Shown here piece after piece: positions 26,461-35,649 of a DNA stretch of 64,000 bases. A program made the position numbers and the translations under genes. Where the stretch lies: assembly GCF_021462265.1 (NCBI RefSeq), contig NZ_JAJONF010000048.1:1-64000 (forward strand), in the 5' to 3' direction. The notes under the pieces were generated by a model that was given only the letters and a program-made list of their open reading frames with translations, did no database searches and was not told the origin of the DNA. Within the stretch, counting starts at the first letter, position 1; each line of letters opens with the position of its first letter. The stretch is from Streptomyces shenzhenensis (GTDB taxonomy: Bacteria > Actinomycetota > Actinomycetes > Streptomycetales > Streptomycetaceae).

Positions 26461-27252
26461 TTACGAGTTGACCTGCGCGGCCACCAGGTTCGAGAAGGTG
26501 GTCAGCCGGGTGTAGACACCCGGGTAACCGGCCTCCGCGCACCCCTCTCCCCAGGAAGTGATCCCTGCCAGGACGCCCCCGATGAGCAGGGGACCGCCGC
26601 TGTCGCCCTGGCAGGTGTCTGTGCCGCCGGACGTGTATCCGGCGCAAACCATGTCGGTCTGGACGTAGTCCGAACCGTAGGAGCTCTTGCAGCTGGAGTC
26701 GGACACGATCGGGACGGTCGCGGTCCGCAGCTGGTTGGAGGAGCTGCCGTTCTCCGAGGTGGTGCCCCAGCCGAGGATGCGGGCCGTGGTGCCGGCCGCG
26801 TACACGCTGGTCTGGGAGGAGGTCACGTACGACGCCGGGGTGTACGACATCGACGTCGACAGGGTCAGGACGGCCACGTCGTCGCCGTTGGTGGCGTCCG
26901 TGTAGTCCGGGTTGATCCAGATCTTGCTGACGCGGCTCACCGTGCCGTTGGTGCCGTTCAGGTACGTACGGCCGCCGACCACGCGGACGCTGCTGGTGGA
27001 CTCGCCCTCCATGCAGTGCGCGGCGGTCACCACCTTGGTGGCGGACACCAGGGTGCCCCCGCAGAACTGACTGCCGGACGCGTCCGTGATCTGCATCATG
27101 AACGGGTACGCGGTCGTCGTCGTCGTGGTACCGCCGACGACGGGCTGGGGAGCTGCTGACGCGGTGGGGGACGCGATCAGCGCGGTCGCCGCGGCGGCGG
27201 CGGTGGCCACCAGGGCTGCGGCGGTCTTTCTTGCGCGGTGGTGCCCGAACAT
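26461..27252 (-). CDS. Secreted trypsin-like serine protease
   Basis: 263 residues from ATG 27252 (GAGGAG ribosome site). The signal peptide ends about residue 34 (ASA). A short propeptide APQP precedes the mature start VVGG. The S1 chymotrypsin-fold triad is His79 (TAAHC), Asp125 (GDDVAVL) and Ser218 (GDSGGP). Asp212, six before the Ser, occupies the S1-pocket position of trypsin and predicts cleavage after Arg/Lys. Cys pairs fit the usual disulfides. It is a typical exported Streptomyces trypsin; autocatalytic or protease activation after APQP is likely. Confidence 0.95.
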   Translation of the reverse strand: MFGHHRARKTAAALVATAAAAATALIASPTASAAPQPVVGGTTTTTTAYPFMMQITDASGSQFCGGTLVSATKVVTAAHCMEGESTSSVRVVGGRTYLNGTNGTVSRVSKIWINPDYTDATNGDDVAVLTLSTSMSYTPASYVTSSQTSVYAAGTTARILGWGTTSENGSSSNQLRTATVPIVSDSSCKSSYGSDYVQTDMVCAGYTSGGTDTCQGDSGGPLLIGGVLAGITSWGEGCAEAGYPGVYTRLTTFSNLVAAQVNS

Positions 27253-27456
27253 GAGTCTCCTCAGTGGGGGTTGCCGGTGGGGGTCGCGCGGGTGTGGGGG
27301 GTGCAGCACGGGGGTCGCGGGACCGACCCCCGTATGCCCGGGCGAGCGGCACATCCATAAGCTAGGACCCGGAACCCCACCCTCCCAATGAGGGAACCCC
27401 CTAGGGGGATGGGGGAGGGAAAACCCTCGGTCCGCCTCAGTTAACCGGGAGCGCTC

Positions 27457-30252
27457 TCACTTCGCGCGCCGCCCCGCCGCCAAACGGACTATGTCCACGC
27501 GCGATCGGATGCCCAGCTTGCGGTAGACCCGGGTGAGCGTGGCCTCCACCGTCTTGACGCTGACGAACAGCCGGGCGGCGATCTCCCGGTTGGTGGCGCC
27601 CTCCATGACCAGCGCGGCGACCTGGCGTTCCACCGCGGCCAGTCCGTCCAGGGCGTCCAGCGCGGCCGGCGCCTCGACCGGCGGCTCCGGTGCCGAGGCG
27701 GCCTCGGCCACCTGCCGCAGCCACGGCAGCGCCCGGCACCGCCTGAACAGCCGGGTGGCCTCGTCGAACGCCGTGGGGGAGCGCCTCTCGCGCAGCGCGG
27801 CCCGCGCGAACGCGGCCCGCGCCTCCTCCAGGCCGTAGCCCAGTCTGGCGAACCGGTCCTGAGCCGAGGTCAGCTGGGCCACGGCGGCCTCGTGCTCCCC
27901 GTGCGCCGCCCGGACCAGCGCCTCGGCCCGGTCGAGCGCGGCCAGCACACTCTCCCGGCCGAGCCGGAGCGCGTGCCGGCGGGTGACGTCGATGACGTCC
28001 TGCGCCTCGGCGGGTTCACCCACCCGGACGAGTGCCTCGGCGAGGTCGCCCTGCCAGCGGCCGCGGGCCGGGTCGGTGATGCCGAGGCTCCGCTCCAGCT
28101 CCCGCACCCGGCGCAGCGAGCGCACGGTGCCCGCCGGATCGCCGGCCACCAACTGGGCGTATCCGAGGGCGCCCAGGGCCCGCGACAGGTACATCGTGTC
28201 GCCGTCCTGCTCGGCGTGCTCCACCGCCTCCCGGGCCAGTGCCAGGCCCCGGTCCACGTCGCCGCCGGACGCCTCGGCCAGCGAGGTGAGCATCGCGGAG
28301 GCGGTCTCACCGATCCCGGAGTCGTGGGCCAGGTGCAGGCCCTCGCGGGCCAGGTCGAGGGCCCGGCCGCAGTGCCCGGAGCGCAGTTCGGTCTCGGCGA
28401 GCCCGCGCAGGAAGTGCACCTCGCTCTCCACCTGCCCGCGTCGGCGCACCTCGCGCAGCAGCGCGGTGACCGTGGCCCGCGCCTCGGTCAGCTGGTCGCC
28501 CATCACCAGCCAGCGGAACCTGGCGCTGCCCGCCCCGTTGTGGTGGCAGGCCACGTTCGGGTCCTGCGGTTCCTTCAGGGCGCGCTTGATGGTGGCGGGC
28601 GCCCCCGGATGGCCCATCAGGGTCTCGACCTGGGCCTGGAGGGAGAGCGCGAGGAGTTCGGTGCGCCGGTCGCCGCCCTGCGCCGCGAGGTCCGCGGAGT
28701 GCGCCGCCGCCTGCCGGGCCTCGGTGAAGTCGCCGCCCACGATCAGCGCCCGCCAGGCCAGTTGGTAGTGGACCTTGCCGAGCAGCCGCGGGTCGTCACC
28801 GGCGTCGGCGAGGGCGTGCGGGAAGGCCGCGTCGACCTCGGTCATGGTGTGGCCGGCGGAGTCGATCACCAGGATCCAGGCCCGCACCCGGTCCGCCGGA
28901 CGGGTGGCGTGGGTGAGCACCTCGCGGGCGATGTCCTGGGCGAGGTCGATCTCGCCGGCGCTGGTCGCGTCCTCGGCCGCCTGGAGCCGGCGCTCGACCG
29001 GGGTGGGCGTGTTGTCGGCGGGGGTGTGCCGGGCGGCGAGCAGGCCGATCTGCGCGGCCACCGAGGGGGCGCCCCGGTCCCGGGCCTCGGTCGCGGCCTC
29101 GGCGAGCCGGTCGGCGACCTCCGGGTCGGTGCCGGTGGTGGCCAGGGCCAGGTGCCGGGCCCGCTCGATCGGGTCGGAGGCGGCCGTGGACAGCGCCGCG
29201 TGCGCGGCCCGGCGTTCCTGCGCGGGCGCCTCCGCGTACAGCGCGGCGGAGATGAGCGGATGCGCGAAGCGTACGGCGGGACCCTCCGGCTCGGTGGCCA
29301 GCAGCCCGAGTTCGGCCGCCTGGGCGCACTCCGCCTCGGCGTTCTCCCGGCCGGCCGCGTGCAGCAGGGCCTGGGTGGGGCGGGCGCCGGCGCTGGCCAC
29401 CAGCAGGGTGCGGCGGGCCTCGACGGAGAGCATGTCGAGGCGGCTGAGCACCAGGGCGCGCAGCGAGGTCGGCACCGGCAGCGGCTCGCCGGGGCGGGGC
29501 GGGGTCGGGTTCTCGGCGAGGGCGCGGCCGATCTCGAGGGCGAACAGCGGGTTGCCACCGCTGGTGCGGTGGATCTCCCGGACCGTGGACCGGGTCAGCC
29601 CGGTGTGGCCGCGGTGGTCGAGGAGCTCGGAGACCTGGTTGCGGTTGAGCGGGCCGAGGCGGACGGCGACGGTGTCCGGGGGCGACGAGCGTAGGTGACG
29701 GTCGTACTCCTGGCCCTCCGTGCGGACGGCGCTCAGCAGTTGGACCGGGGTGCCGCCGAGCCGGCGGGCGGCGAAGCCGAGGAGCTCGGCGCTGGCCGGA
29801 TCCAGCCACTGGAGGTCGTCGGCGACGATCAGTACGGGCCCCTCGGCGGCCAGTGCGCGCAGCGCGGACAGCACCGCGAGGCGCAGGGCGAGTCCGTCGC
29901 GCTGAAGGGTCGACTCGCCGCGGCCGGTGAGCGCCGACTCCAGGGCGGTGCGCTGGGCGCCGGGCAGGTGGGCGGAGACGTCGTCGAGGACCAGACCGAA
30001 GAGGTCGGCGAGGGCGAGGAACGGAAGATGGGATTCTGACTCGGTGGCCGAGCAGCGCAGCACGGTGCGGGCCGTGCCGGCGTATTCCGCGTCCAGTGCC
30101 CGCAGGACGGTCGATTTCCCTATTCCGGCCGGCCCGTGCAGGAGGACGCTGCCGCCCGAGGCGAGCTGCTCCCGGGCGGCCGCGACCAGCTCCGCCCGGC
30201 CGATGACCAGGTCGGGGCGGCATCTGGCAGGCTCCTGGAAGTCCCGTCGCAC
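27457..30252 (-). CDS. LAL-type LuxR transcriptional regulator with AAA ATPase
   Basis: 931 residues from GTG 30252, with GGGGAG eight bases upstream. The N-terminal AAA_16/NACHT-like ATPase has Walker A GPAGIGKST (residues 40-48) and Walker B PVLIVADDLQWLD (about 139-151). A long helical, TPR-like middle of about 500 residues follows. The C-terminus carries a LuxR HTH (EGATNREIAARLFVSVKTVE). LAL regulators activate catabolic or secondary-metabolite genes in response to ATP and an inducer such as a sugar or peptide. No biosynthetic cluster is adjacent. The next gene, also a LuxR regulator, lies upstream on the same strand. Confidence 0.93.
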   Translation of the reverse strand: MRRDFQEPARCRPDLVIGRAELVAAAREQLASGGSVLLHGPAGIGKSTVLRALDAEYAGTARTVLRCSATESESHLPFLALADLFGLVLDDVSAHLPGAQRTALESALTGRGESTLQRDGLALRLAVLSALRALAAEGPVLIVADDLQWLDPASAELLGFAARRLGGTPVQLLSAVRTEGQEYDRHLRSSPPDTVAVRLGPLNRNQVSELLDHRGHTGLTRSTVREIHRTSGGNPLFALEIGRALAENPTPPRPGEPLPVPTSLRALVLSRLDMLSVEARRTLLVASAGARPTQALLHAAGRENAEAECAQAAELGLLATEPEGPAVRFAHPLISAALYAEAPAQERRAAHAALSTAASDPIERARHLALATTGTDPEVADRLAEAATEARDRGAPSVAAQIGLLAARHTPADNTPTPVERRLQAAEDATSAGEIDLAQDIAREVLTHATRPADRVRAWILVIDSAGHTMTEVDAAFPHALADAGDDPRLLGKVHYQLAWRALIVGGDFTEARQAAAHSADLAAQGGDRRTELLALSLQAQVETLMGHPGAPATIKRALKEPQDPNVACHHNGAGSARFRWLVMGDQLTEARATVTALLREVRRRGQVESEVHFLRGLAETELRSGHCGRALDLAREGLHLAHDSGIGETASAMLTSLAEASGGDVDRGLALAREAVEHAEQDGDTMYLSRALGALGYAQLVAGDPAGTVRSLRRVRELERSLGITDPARGRWQGDLAEALVRVGEPAEAQDVIDVTRRHALRLGRESVLAALDRAEALVRAAHGEHEAAVAQLTSAQDRFARLGYGLEEARAAFARAALRERRSPTAFDEATRLFRRCRALPWLRQVAEAASAPEPPVEAPAALDALDGLAAVERQVAALVMEGATNREIAARLFVSVKTVEATLTRVYRKLGIRSRVDIVRLAAGRRAK

Positions 30253-30288
30253 GGTCACCGCTCCCCTCGTGTGTCGTGTCCAAACCAA

Positions 30289-30294
30289 ATTCTA
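30289..30294 (-). promoter_or_regulatory. Candidate -10 box (TAGAAT) of the LAL gene
   Basis: On the minus strand TAGAAT lies about 37 bp before the GTG at 30252, in a distinctly AT-rich patch (30285-30375). The spacing would give an untranslated leader of about 30 bases. No convincing -35 hexamer is seen. It is a likely rather than certain promoter. Confidence 0.4.
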
Positions 30295-30413
30295 GGCAAT
30301 GAACCACGAAATCCGGCCGAACGGCATAGTGAGGGAAATAACAGCAGCTTGGCATAAGATAATTCACAACGCGTCCGCATGAATGGAATGGGTTCCCTCC
30401 GGCTATGGTCCGG

Positions 30414-31250
30414 CTATGGCAACAACCCCGTCCGACGAGCCGCCGACACCGCCTCCCCCCGGGTGTGCGCGCCCAGCTTCCGCATCGCCGAGCGCAGATA
30501 GCCCTTGACCGTCTCGGGCCGCAGCCCCAGCCGCTCGGCCACCGCCGCGTTGGTCGCCCCGGCCGCCACCCACGCCAGCACATCCAGTTCACGTGGCGAC
30601 AGAGCGGTCTCGGCCACCGGTGCCGGGGCGGCGGTCAGCAGTCCGCAGGCGGCGACGAGCTCGGCACGCAGTTCCGGGTCGCTGATCCGCGGCGCCAGCG
30701 CCCGCAGCGCGGCGTGCGCCTCCCGCACCTGCTCCCAGGCAGCTTGCTGTTCCGGTACGACGGTCGGTTCCGGCCGCGCCACCGCCAGCAGCCCCCTGGC
30801 CTCGTCCTGCACGACCAGCGCCTGCTCCACGTCCCGGGCCGCCGCCACCGCCGCGCCCAGCGTGCGGTCGCCCAGCGGCTGGGCGGACCGCAGCGCACCG
30901 TACAGCACGCCCCGCACCCGGCGCCGTACCACCACCGGGACCGCCAGCACCGAGCGGATGCCCTCGGCCGCCACCGGGATGTCGTACTCGTGGCTGATCT
31001 GCCGGGAAACCGAGTAGTCGGTGACCGCGCAGGGGCGGGCCAGCGCCACCGCCTTGCCGCCCAGGCCGTTCCCCGAGGTGACCGCGAGCGAACGCAGCGC
31101 CGCCGTGGTGGTGCCGGTCAGCTCGCTTATCCGCACCTGCGTCCGGCCCGCCTCGACGATCCCGCCGAAGGCGATCGGGAGCCCGGTGGTGCGCCGGAGC
31201 CTGGACAGCGCACCGCGTATCTCCACCGCCCCCGCGACCTCTGCTGCCAC
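30414..31250 (-). CDS. GAF-domain LuxR-family regulator
   Basis: 278 residues from the chosen GTG 31250 (AGGA just upstream); the frame is open to 31412 but that part overlaps the divergent promoter. Residues about 10-150 form a GAF sensor (GLPIAFGGIV, LAVPVVVRRRVRGVLYGAL). The C-terminal HTH is LSPRELDVLAWVAAGATNAA and VAERLGLRPETVKGYLRSAM. It is divergent from the acyl-CoA ligase gene at 31379, with a 16-bp palindrome between them. It therefore probably controls that operon in response to an aromatic or fatty acid substrate or its CoA ester. Confidence 0.85.
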   Translation of the reverse strand: MAAEVAGAVEIRGALSRLRRTTGLPIAFGGIVEAGRTQVRISELTGTTTAALRSLAVTSGNGLGGKAVALARPCAVTDYSVSRQISHEYDIPVAAEGIRSVLAVPVVVRRRVRGVLYGALRSAQPLGDRTLGAAVAAARDVEQALVVQDEARGLLAVARPEPTVVPEQQAAWEQVREAHAALRALAPRISDPELRAELVAACGLLTAAPAPVAETALSPRELDVLAWVAAGATNAAVAERLGLRPETVKGYLRSAMRKLGAHTRGEAVSAARRTGLLP

Positions 31251-31288
31251 CTGTCCTGCCCCTTCGACCCCGGCCTTGCGCTGTTCAC

Positions 31289-31304
31289 ACCCCCGTTCGG
31301 GGGT
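31289..31304. promoter_or_regulatory. Palindrome ACCCCCG-TT-CGGGGGT in divergent promoter
   Basis: A perfect 7-2-7 palindrome lies in the 128-bp gap between the divergent GAF-LuxR regulator and acyl-CoA ligase genes. Its place suggests that it is the regulator's binding site for both promoters. Confidence 0.55.
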
Positions 31305-31378
31305 AGTGAGACCTGCATCACGGATTACACGATGCCAGAGAGCCGCCCGGCAATGGTCCGGTACCGAAGGAGACGCGT

Positions 31379-33061
31379 ATGACGAGTGCGACGGAGGACT
31401 TCCGCAGGGCACGGGACTTCCTGCTGGAACACCGTACGGACTACGCCACCGCCTATGAGGGCTTCGCGTGGCCGCGTCCGGATCATTTCAACTGGGCGCT
31501 GGACTGGTTCGACGTCATCGCCGAGGGCAACGACCGCATCGCGCTGCACATCGTCGAGGAGGACGGCGCCGAGACGAGGCTGTCCTTCGCGGAGCTGTCC
31601 GAGCGCTCCGACCGGGTGGCCAACCACCTGCGCGCTCGGGGCGTCGAGCCGGAGGACCGCATCCTCGTGATGCTCGGCAACCAGGCCGAGCTGTGGGAGA
31701 CCGCGCTGGCCGCGATGAAGCTGCGTGCCGTCGTCATCCCGGCGACCCCGTTGCTCGGCCCCGCCGATCTGCGCGACCGCGTTGACCGGGGCCGGGTGAA
31801 GCACGTGATCGTGCGGGCCGAGGACGCGGCCAAGTTCGCCGACGTGCCGGGTGCCTACACCCGGATCGCGGTGGGCGGGCTGCCGCCGTCGCAGGCGGGG
31901 GCCTGGGAGCCGTACGAGGACGCGTACACCGCCTCGCCCGGCTTCGTGCCCGACGGCCCCACCCTGGCCGACGACCCGCTGATGCTCTACTTCACCTCGG
32001 GCACCACCGCGCGCCCCAAGCTGGTCGAGCACACCCACACCTCGTACCCGATCGGGCACCTGGCGACCATGTACTGGATCGGTCTCAGGCCCGGTGACGT
32101 GCACCTGAACATCTCGTCGCCCGGCTGGGCGAAGCACGCCTGGTCGAACCTGTTCGCGCCGTGGAACGCGGAGGCGACGGTCTTCATCCACAACTACTCG
32201 CGCTTCGAGGCGGGACGGCTGCTGGCGGAGATGGACCGGCACGGGGTGACGTCCTTCTGCGCTCCGCCGACGGTGTGGCGGATGCTCATCCAGGCCGACC
32301 TGACCCAGTTGCGTACGCCGCCCCGCGAGGTGGTGGCGGCGGGTGAGCCGCTCAATCCCGAGGTGATCGAGCAGGTGCGGCGGGCGTGGGGGGTGAGCAT
32401 CCGGGACGGGTTCGGGCAGACGGAGACGGCGGTGCAGGTCTCCAACAGTCCCGGGCAGCGGTTGAAGACCGGGTCGATGGGCCGTCCGAGCCCGGGGTAC
32501 AAGGTGGAGCTGCTGGACCCGGTGTCGGGGGCCCCGGGCGCGGCGGAGGGCGAGATCGCGCTGGACCTGGCGGCACGGCCGGTGGGTCTGATGACCGGCT
32601 ACCACGGGGACGCGGACCGTACGGCGGAGGCGATGGCCGGGGGCTACTACCGCACCGGGGACATCGGCTCGCGGGACGCCGACGGGTACATCACGTATGT
32701 CGGCCGCGCGGACGACGTGTTCAAGGCGTCGGACTACAAGATCAGCCCGTTCGAACTGGAGAGCGCGCTGCTGGAGCACGAGGCGGTGGCCGAGGCGGCT
32801 GTCGTGCCGGCGCCGGACGAGGTGCGGCTGGCGGTGCCGAAGGCGTATGTGGTGCTGGCGGCGGGCTGGGAGCCGGGTCCGGACACGGCGAAGGTGCTCT
32901 TCGAGCACTCGCGCCAGGTCCTCGCGCCCTACAAGCGGGTGCGGCGTCTGGAGTTCGCGGCGCTGCCCAAGACGGTGTCGGGGAAGATCCGGCGGATCGA
33001 GCTGCGCGAGGCCACGGCCGCCGGCTCGGCCGACGAGTACCGCGAGGAGGACTTCCGGTGA
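31379..33061 (+). CDS. Medium-chain/aromatic acyl-CoA ligase (ANL superfamily)
   Basis: 560 residues; ribosome site GAAGGAG. P-loop YFTSGTTARPK (about 204-214), GFGQTET, the hinge region YRTGDIGSRDADGYITYVGR and the lysine loop SGKIRRIEL are all present, so the enzyme should be active. It converts a carboxylic acid, ATP and CoA into the acyl-CoA, AMP and PPi. The overall layout, with NWALDWFDVIAEGNDRIALH at the N-terminus, resembles ACSM/benzoate-CoA-type ligases more than acetate enzymes. It is the first gene of a two-gene operon whose second gene overlaps its stop. The substrate cannot be read from the sequence. Confidence 0.88.
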   Translation: MTSATEDFRRARDFLLEHRTDYATAYEGFAWPRPDHFNWALDWFDVIAEGNDRIALHIVEEDGAETRLSFAELSERSDRVANHLRARGVEPEDRILVMLGNQAELWETALAAMKLRAVVIPATPLLGPADLRDRVDRGRVKHVIVRAEDAAKFADVPGAYTRIAVGGLPPSQAGAWEPYEDAYTASPGFVPDGPTLADDPLMLYFTSGTTARPKLVEHTHTSYPIGHLATMYWIGLRPGDVHLNISSPGWAKHAWSNLFAPWNAEATVFIHNYSRFEAGRLLAEMDRHGVTSFCAPPTVWRMLIQADLTQLRTPPREVVAAGEPLNPEVIEQVRRAWGVSIRDGFGQTETAVQVSNSPGQRLKTGSMGRPSPGYKVELLDPVSGAPGAAEGEIALDLAARPVGLMTGYHGDADRTAEAMAGGYYRTGDIGSRDADGYITYVGRADDVFKASDYKISPFELESALLEHEAVAEAAVVPAPDEVRLAVPKAYVVLAAGWEPGPDTAKVLFEHSRQVLAPYKRVRRLEFAALPKTVSGKIRRIELREATAAGSADEYREEDFR

Positions 33062-34665
33062 GCTCGTCGTACACGCACGGCACGAGCGGCACCACGCTGC
33101 TCGGCGACACCATCGGGGCCAACCTGGACCGGGCCGTCGCGGCCTGGCCGGACCGCGAGGCGCTGGTGGACGTGGAGACCGGCAGGCGCTGGACGTACGC
33201 CCGGTTCGCCGCCGACGTCGACCAGTTGGCATACGCGCTGCTGGCGAGCGGGGTCGCCAAGGGCGACCGGGTGGGCATCTGGGCGGTCAACTGCGCCGAG
33301 TGGGTGCTGGTGCAGTACGCCACCGCCCGGGTCGGCGCGATCATGGTCAACATCAACCCGGCCTACCGGACCCACGAGGTCGAGTACGTCCTCAACCAGT
33401 CGGGGACATCCCTGCTGTTCGCCTCGCTCCGCCACAAGACCAGCGACTACCGGGCGATGGTGGAGGAAGTACGGGGCAGATGCCCCCGGTTGCGGGAGAC
33501 CGTGTACATCGGGGACCCGAGCTGGGCGGGGTTCACCGCGCGCGGAACCGCCGAGCGCGGCGCCGAACTGGCTGCCCGCGCGGCCGAGTTGTCCTGCGAC
33601 GACCCCATCAACATCCAGTACACCTCGGGCACGACCGGCTTCCCGAAGGGAGCCACGCTCTCCCACCACAACATCCTCAACAACGGGTACTTCGTCGGGG
33701 AGCTGGTCGCCTACACCGAGCAGGACCGGATCTGCCTCCCGGTGCCCTTCTACCACTGCTTCGGCATGGTGATGGGCAACCTGGCCGCCACCTCGCACGG
33801 CGCCTGCATGGTGATCCCGGCCCCGTCCTTCGACCCGAAGGCCACCCTGGAGGCGGTCCAGCGGGAGCGCTGCACCTCGCTGTACGGCGTTCCGACCATG
33901 TTCATCGCGGAGCTGAACCTGCCGGACTTCGCCTCCTACGACCTCTCCACGCTGCGCACCGGCATCATGGCGGGCTCGCCCTGCCCGGTCGAGGTGATGA
34001 AGCGGGTGGTCGCCGAGATGCACATGGCGGAGGTCTCCATCTGCTACGGCATGACGGAGACGTCCCCGGTCTCGCTGCAGACCCGGATCGAGGACGACCT
34101 GGAACACCGCACCGGCACCGTCGGCCGGGTGCTGCCGCACCTGGAGGTCAAGGTCGTCGACCCGGTCACCGGGGTCACCCAGCCCCGGGGCACCACAGGT
34201 GAGTTGTGCACCCGCGGCTACAGCGTGATGCTCGGCTACTGGGACGACCCCGAGAAGACGGCGGAGGTCATCGACCCCGGGCGCTGGATGCACACCGGCG
34301 ACCTGGCGATGATGCGTGACGACGGGTACGTCGAGATCGTCGGCCGCATCAAGGACATGATCATCAGAGGCGGTGAGAACATCTACCCGCGCGAGATCGA
34401 GGAGTTCCTCTACGGCCACCCCAAGGTCCGGGACGTCCAGGTGGTCGGGGTACCGCACGAGAGGTACGGCGAGGAGGTCCTGGCCTGCGTCATCCCGCAC
34501 GACCCGGCCGCCCCGCCGACGCTGGAGGAACTCCGCGGCTTCTGCGAGGGCCGCCTGGCCCACTACAAGGTCCCGAGCCGCCTCCGGATCCTGGAGGCCT
34601 TCCCGATGACGGTCTCGGGCAAGGTCCGCAAGATCGAACTGAGGGAGCAGCACAGCACCCCGTAA
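33058..34665 (+). CDS. Fatty acyl-CoA synthetase (FadD-like)
   Basis: 535 residues. The GTG start overlaps the TGA of the previous gene (GTGA), so the two are translationally coupled. P-loop IQYTSGTTGFPKG (about 184-196), ICYGMTETSPVS, WMHTGDLAMMRDDGYVEIVG, the FACS motif GRIKDMIIRGGENIYPREIE and the lysine loop SGKVRKIEL are present. It resembles medium/long-chain fatty acid ligases that feed beta-oxidation. Two ligases in one operon suggest related substrates of different chain length. A small hairpin follows the stop. Confidence 0.9.
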   Translation: MSSSYTHGTSGTTLLGDTIGANLDRAVAAWPDREALVDVETGRRWTYARFAADVDQLAYALLASGVAKGDRVGIWAVNCAEWVLVQYATARVGAIMVNINPAYRTHEVEYVLNQSGTSLLFASLRHKTSDYRAMVEEVRGRCPRLRETVYIGDPSWAGFTARGTAERGAELAARAAELSCDDPINIQYTSGTTGFPKGATLSHHNILNNGYFVGELVAYTEQDRICLPVPFYHCFGMVMGNLAATSHGACMVIPAPSFDPKATLEAVQRERCTSLYGVPTMFIAELNLPDFASYDLSTLRTGIMAGSPCPVEVMKRVVAEMHMAEVSICYGMTETSPVSLQTRIEDDLEHRTGTVGRVLPHLEVKVVDPVTGVTQPRGTTGELCTRGYSVMLGYWDDPEKTAEVIDPGRWMHTGDLAMMRDDGYVEIVGRIKDMIIRGGENIYPREIEEFLYGHPKVRDVQVVGVPHERYGEEVLACVIPHDPAAPPTLEELRGFCEGRLAHYKVPSRLRILEAFPMTVSGKVRKIELREQHSTP

Positions 34666-34683
34666 AGGTCATCGCCCCGTCGG

Positions 34684-34770
34684 GGACAGCGCCCCAAAGG
34701 GGCGCGGGGCTGTGCCGACATGCGGCTCCGCCGCGTGGGCGCGACCAGCCCCCACCGGCCCGCAGACGAA
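34684..34770. repeat. Streptomyces intergenic repeat with terminator hairpin
   Basis: GCGCCCC-AAA-GGGGCGC (34689-34705) is a perfect hairpin 23 bp after the ligase stop. It is followed by GCGGGGCTGTG and a GC-rich tail. From memory, this hairpin-plus-tail is one of the short interspersed sequences found between many Streptomyces genes. It can end transcription of the ligase operon and of the minus-strand gene at 34771. Confidence 0.6.
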
Positions 34771-35442
34771 TCAGCTTCCCGCGGAGGCCAGTTCGTCGGC
34801 GGGCCCATTTACCGGCTGCGGCGTCCCCGTGAGGTCCAGGACGAACAACGGCACCCCCAACGCGTCGGCCCGCTCACGCGCGTCCTCGGCGTACCCCGCA
34901 AGGGAGAAGTACACGCACCCCGAGTCCTCCGTCATCGCCGTCAGCCACAGGCACTCCACGTCCCGCTGCGAGGCCGGCTGCAAGGCCGGGTCCACCCGGG
35001 CCACGAGCCCCCGCGCGGCCAGGCCGACGCCGGACGGCGGCCGCTGGTCGGCGCGCCGTACGTCCCGGTAGCCGAGCCAGCGCAGATAGAGCGCGGCCGC
35101 GGTGACCGCGTCCCGGGCGGTGCGGATCGTCACGGGCTGGAAGGCGGGCCGGGGCTCGGGGTCCGGCGGGGGCGCGGACACGGTGCCGGCGACCGCGATG
35201 CGCAGCACCGCCCCGCACGGGCAGCCCAGTTCCGGCTGCGGCCACTGGTCCCGGCGCCCGCAGGACCCGCAGCTCACCGTCACCCACTCCGCGTCCCAGG
35301 CGCGGTGCGCGACCGGCGTCGGCCCGGCCGTGCCGTCGAGACTCGGGGTGACCGGCGCGCCGCAGGCGCAGGGGTAGGACGGCGCGGTGTAGACGTGCTC
35401 GCGCCGGCAGGCCGGACAGCGCACCGGCACGCTCTCGGACAT
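34771..35442 (-). CDS. Double zinc-ribbon protein with Mrr/endonuclease-like domain
   Basis: 223 residues. Two zinc ribbons are visible: CPACRREHVYTAPSYPCACG at residues about 9-28 and CGSCGRRDQWPQPELGCPCG at about 58-77. After a Pro-rich linker the C-terminal 120 residues resemble a restriction-endonuclease-like (Mrr_cat-type) fold: RTARDAVTAAALYLRWLGYR, then GLVARVDPALQPASQRDVEC and a final LGVPLFVLDL. The classic D...ExK active site is not clear, so nuclease activity is uncertain. It lies back-to-back with glyoxylate carboligase, but no functional link is evident. Confidence 0.6.
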   Translation of the reverse strand: MSESVPVRCPACRREHVYTAPSYPCACGAPVTPSLDGTAGPTPVAHRAWDAEWVTVSCGSCGRRDQWPQPELGCPCGAVLRIAVAGTVSAPPPDPEPRPAFQPVTIRTARDAVTAAALYLRWLGYRDVRRADQRPPSGVGLAARGLVARVDPALQPASQRDVECLWLTAMTEDSGCVYFSLAGYAEDARERADALGVPLFVLDLTGTPQPVNGPADELASAGS

Positions 35443-35544
35443 GGCCCCACCTCAGGCGTCGCGTCGGTTCAGCCGTCCCATCGTGCTCCCGTCGGGACCC
35501 GGTTGTCCGTCCCTTGACGACGTTCGTCCCCGCACCTACATTGC

Positions 35545-35581
35545 TTTCAGATAGCAGAAAGTAGTTTCCGTATCGTGGAAA
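35545..35581. promoter_or_regulatory. gcl operator pair (TTTC...GAAA and TTTCCGTATCGTGGAAA)
   Basis: TTTCCGTATCGTGGAAA (35565-35581) matches ATTCCGTATCGCGGAAT (40142-40158) upstream of hyi, including the centre TATCG. A second, looser copy TTTCAGATAGCAGAAA (35545-35560) is adjacent, and hyi likewise has a second copy. In S. coelicolor the IclR-family repressor AllR controls allantoin and glyoxylate genes; these are candidate AllR sites. That identification is an inference. Confidence 0.7.
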
Positions 35582-35649
35582 TTGAAGACTGTGCTCACCG
35601 CGGGGCGCGACGGGAGCAGGCATCCGACAGCCGACAGCAGGAGTTCTCG

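Noticed and set aside
31325..33232. A 635-codon minus-strand frame opposite the acyl-CoA ligase
   Set aside because: Composition and lack of motifs mark it as a shadow of the ligase gene.
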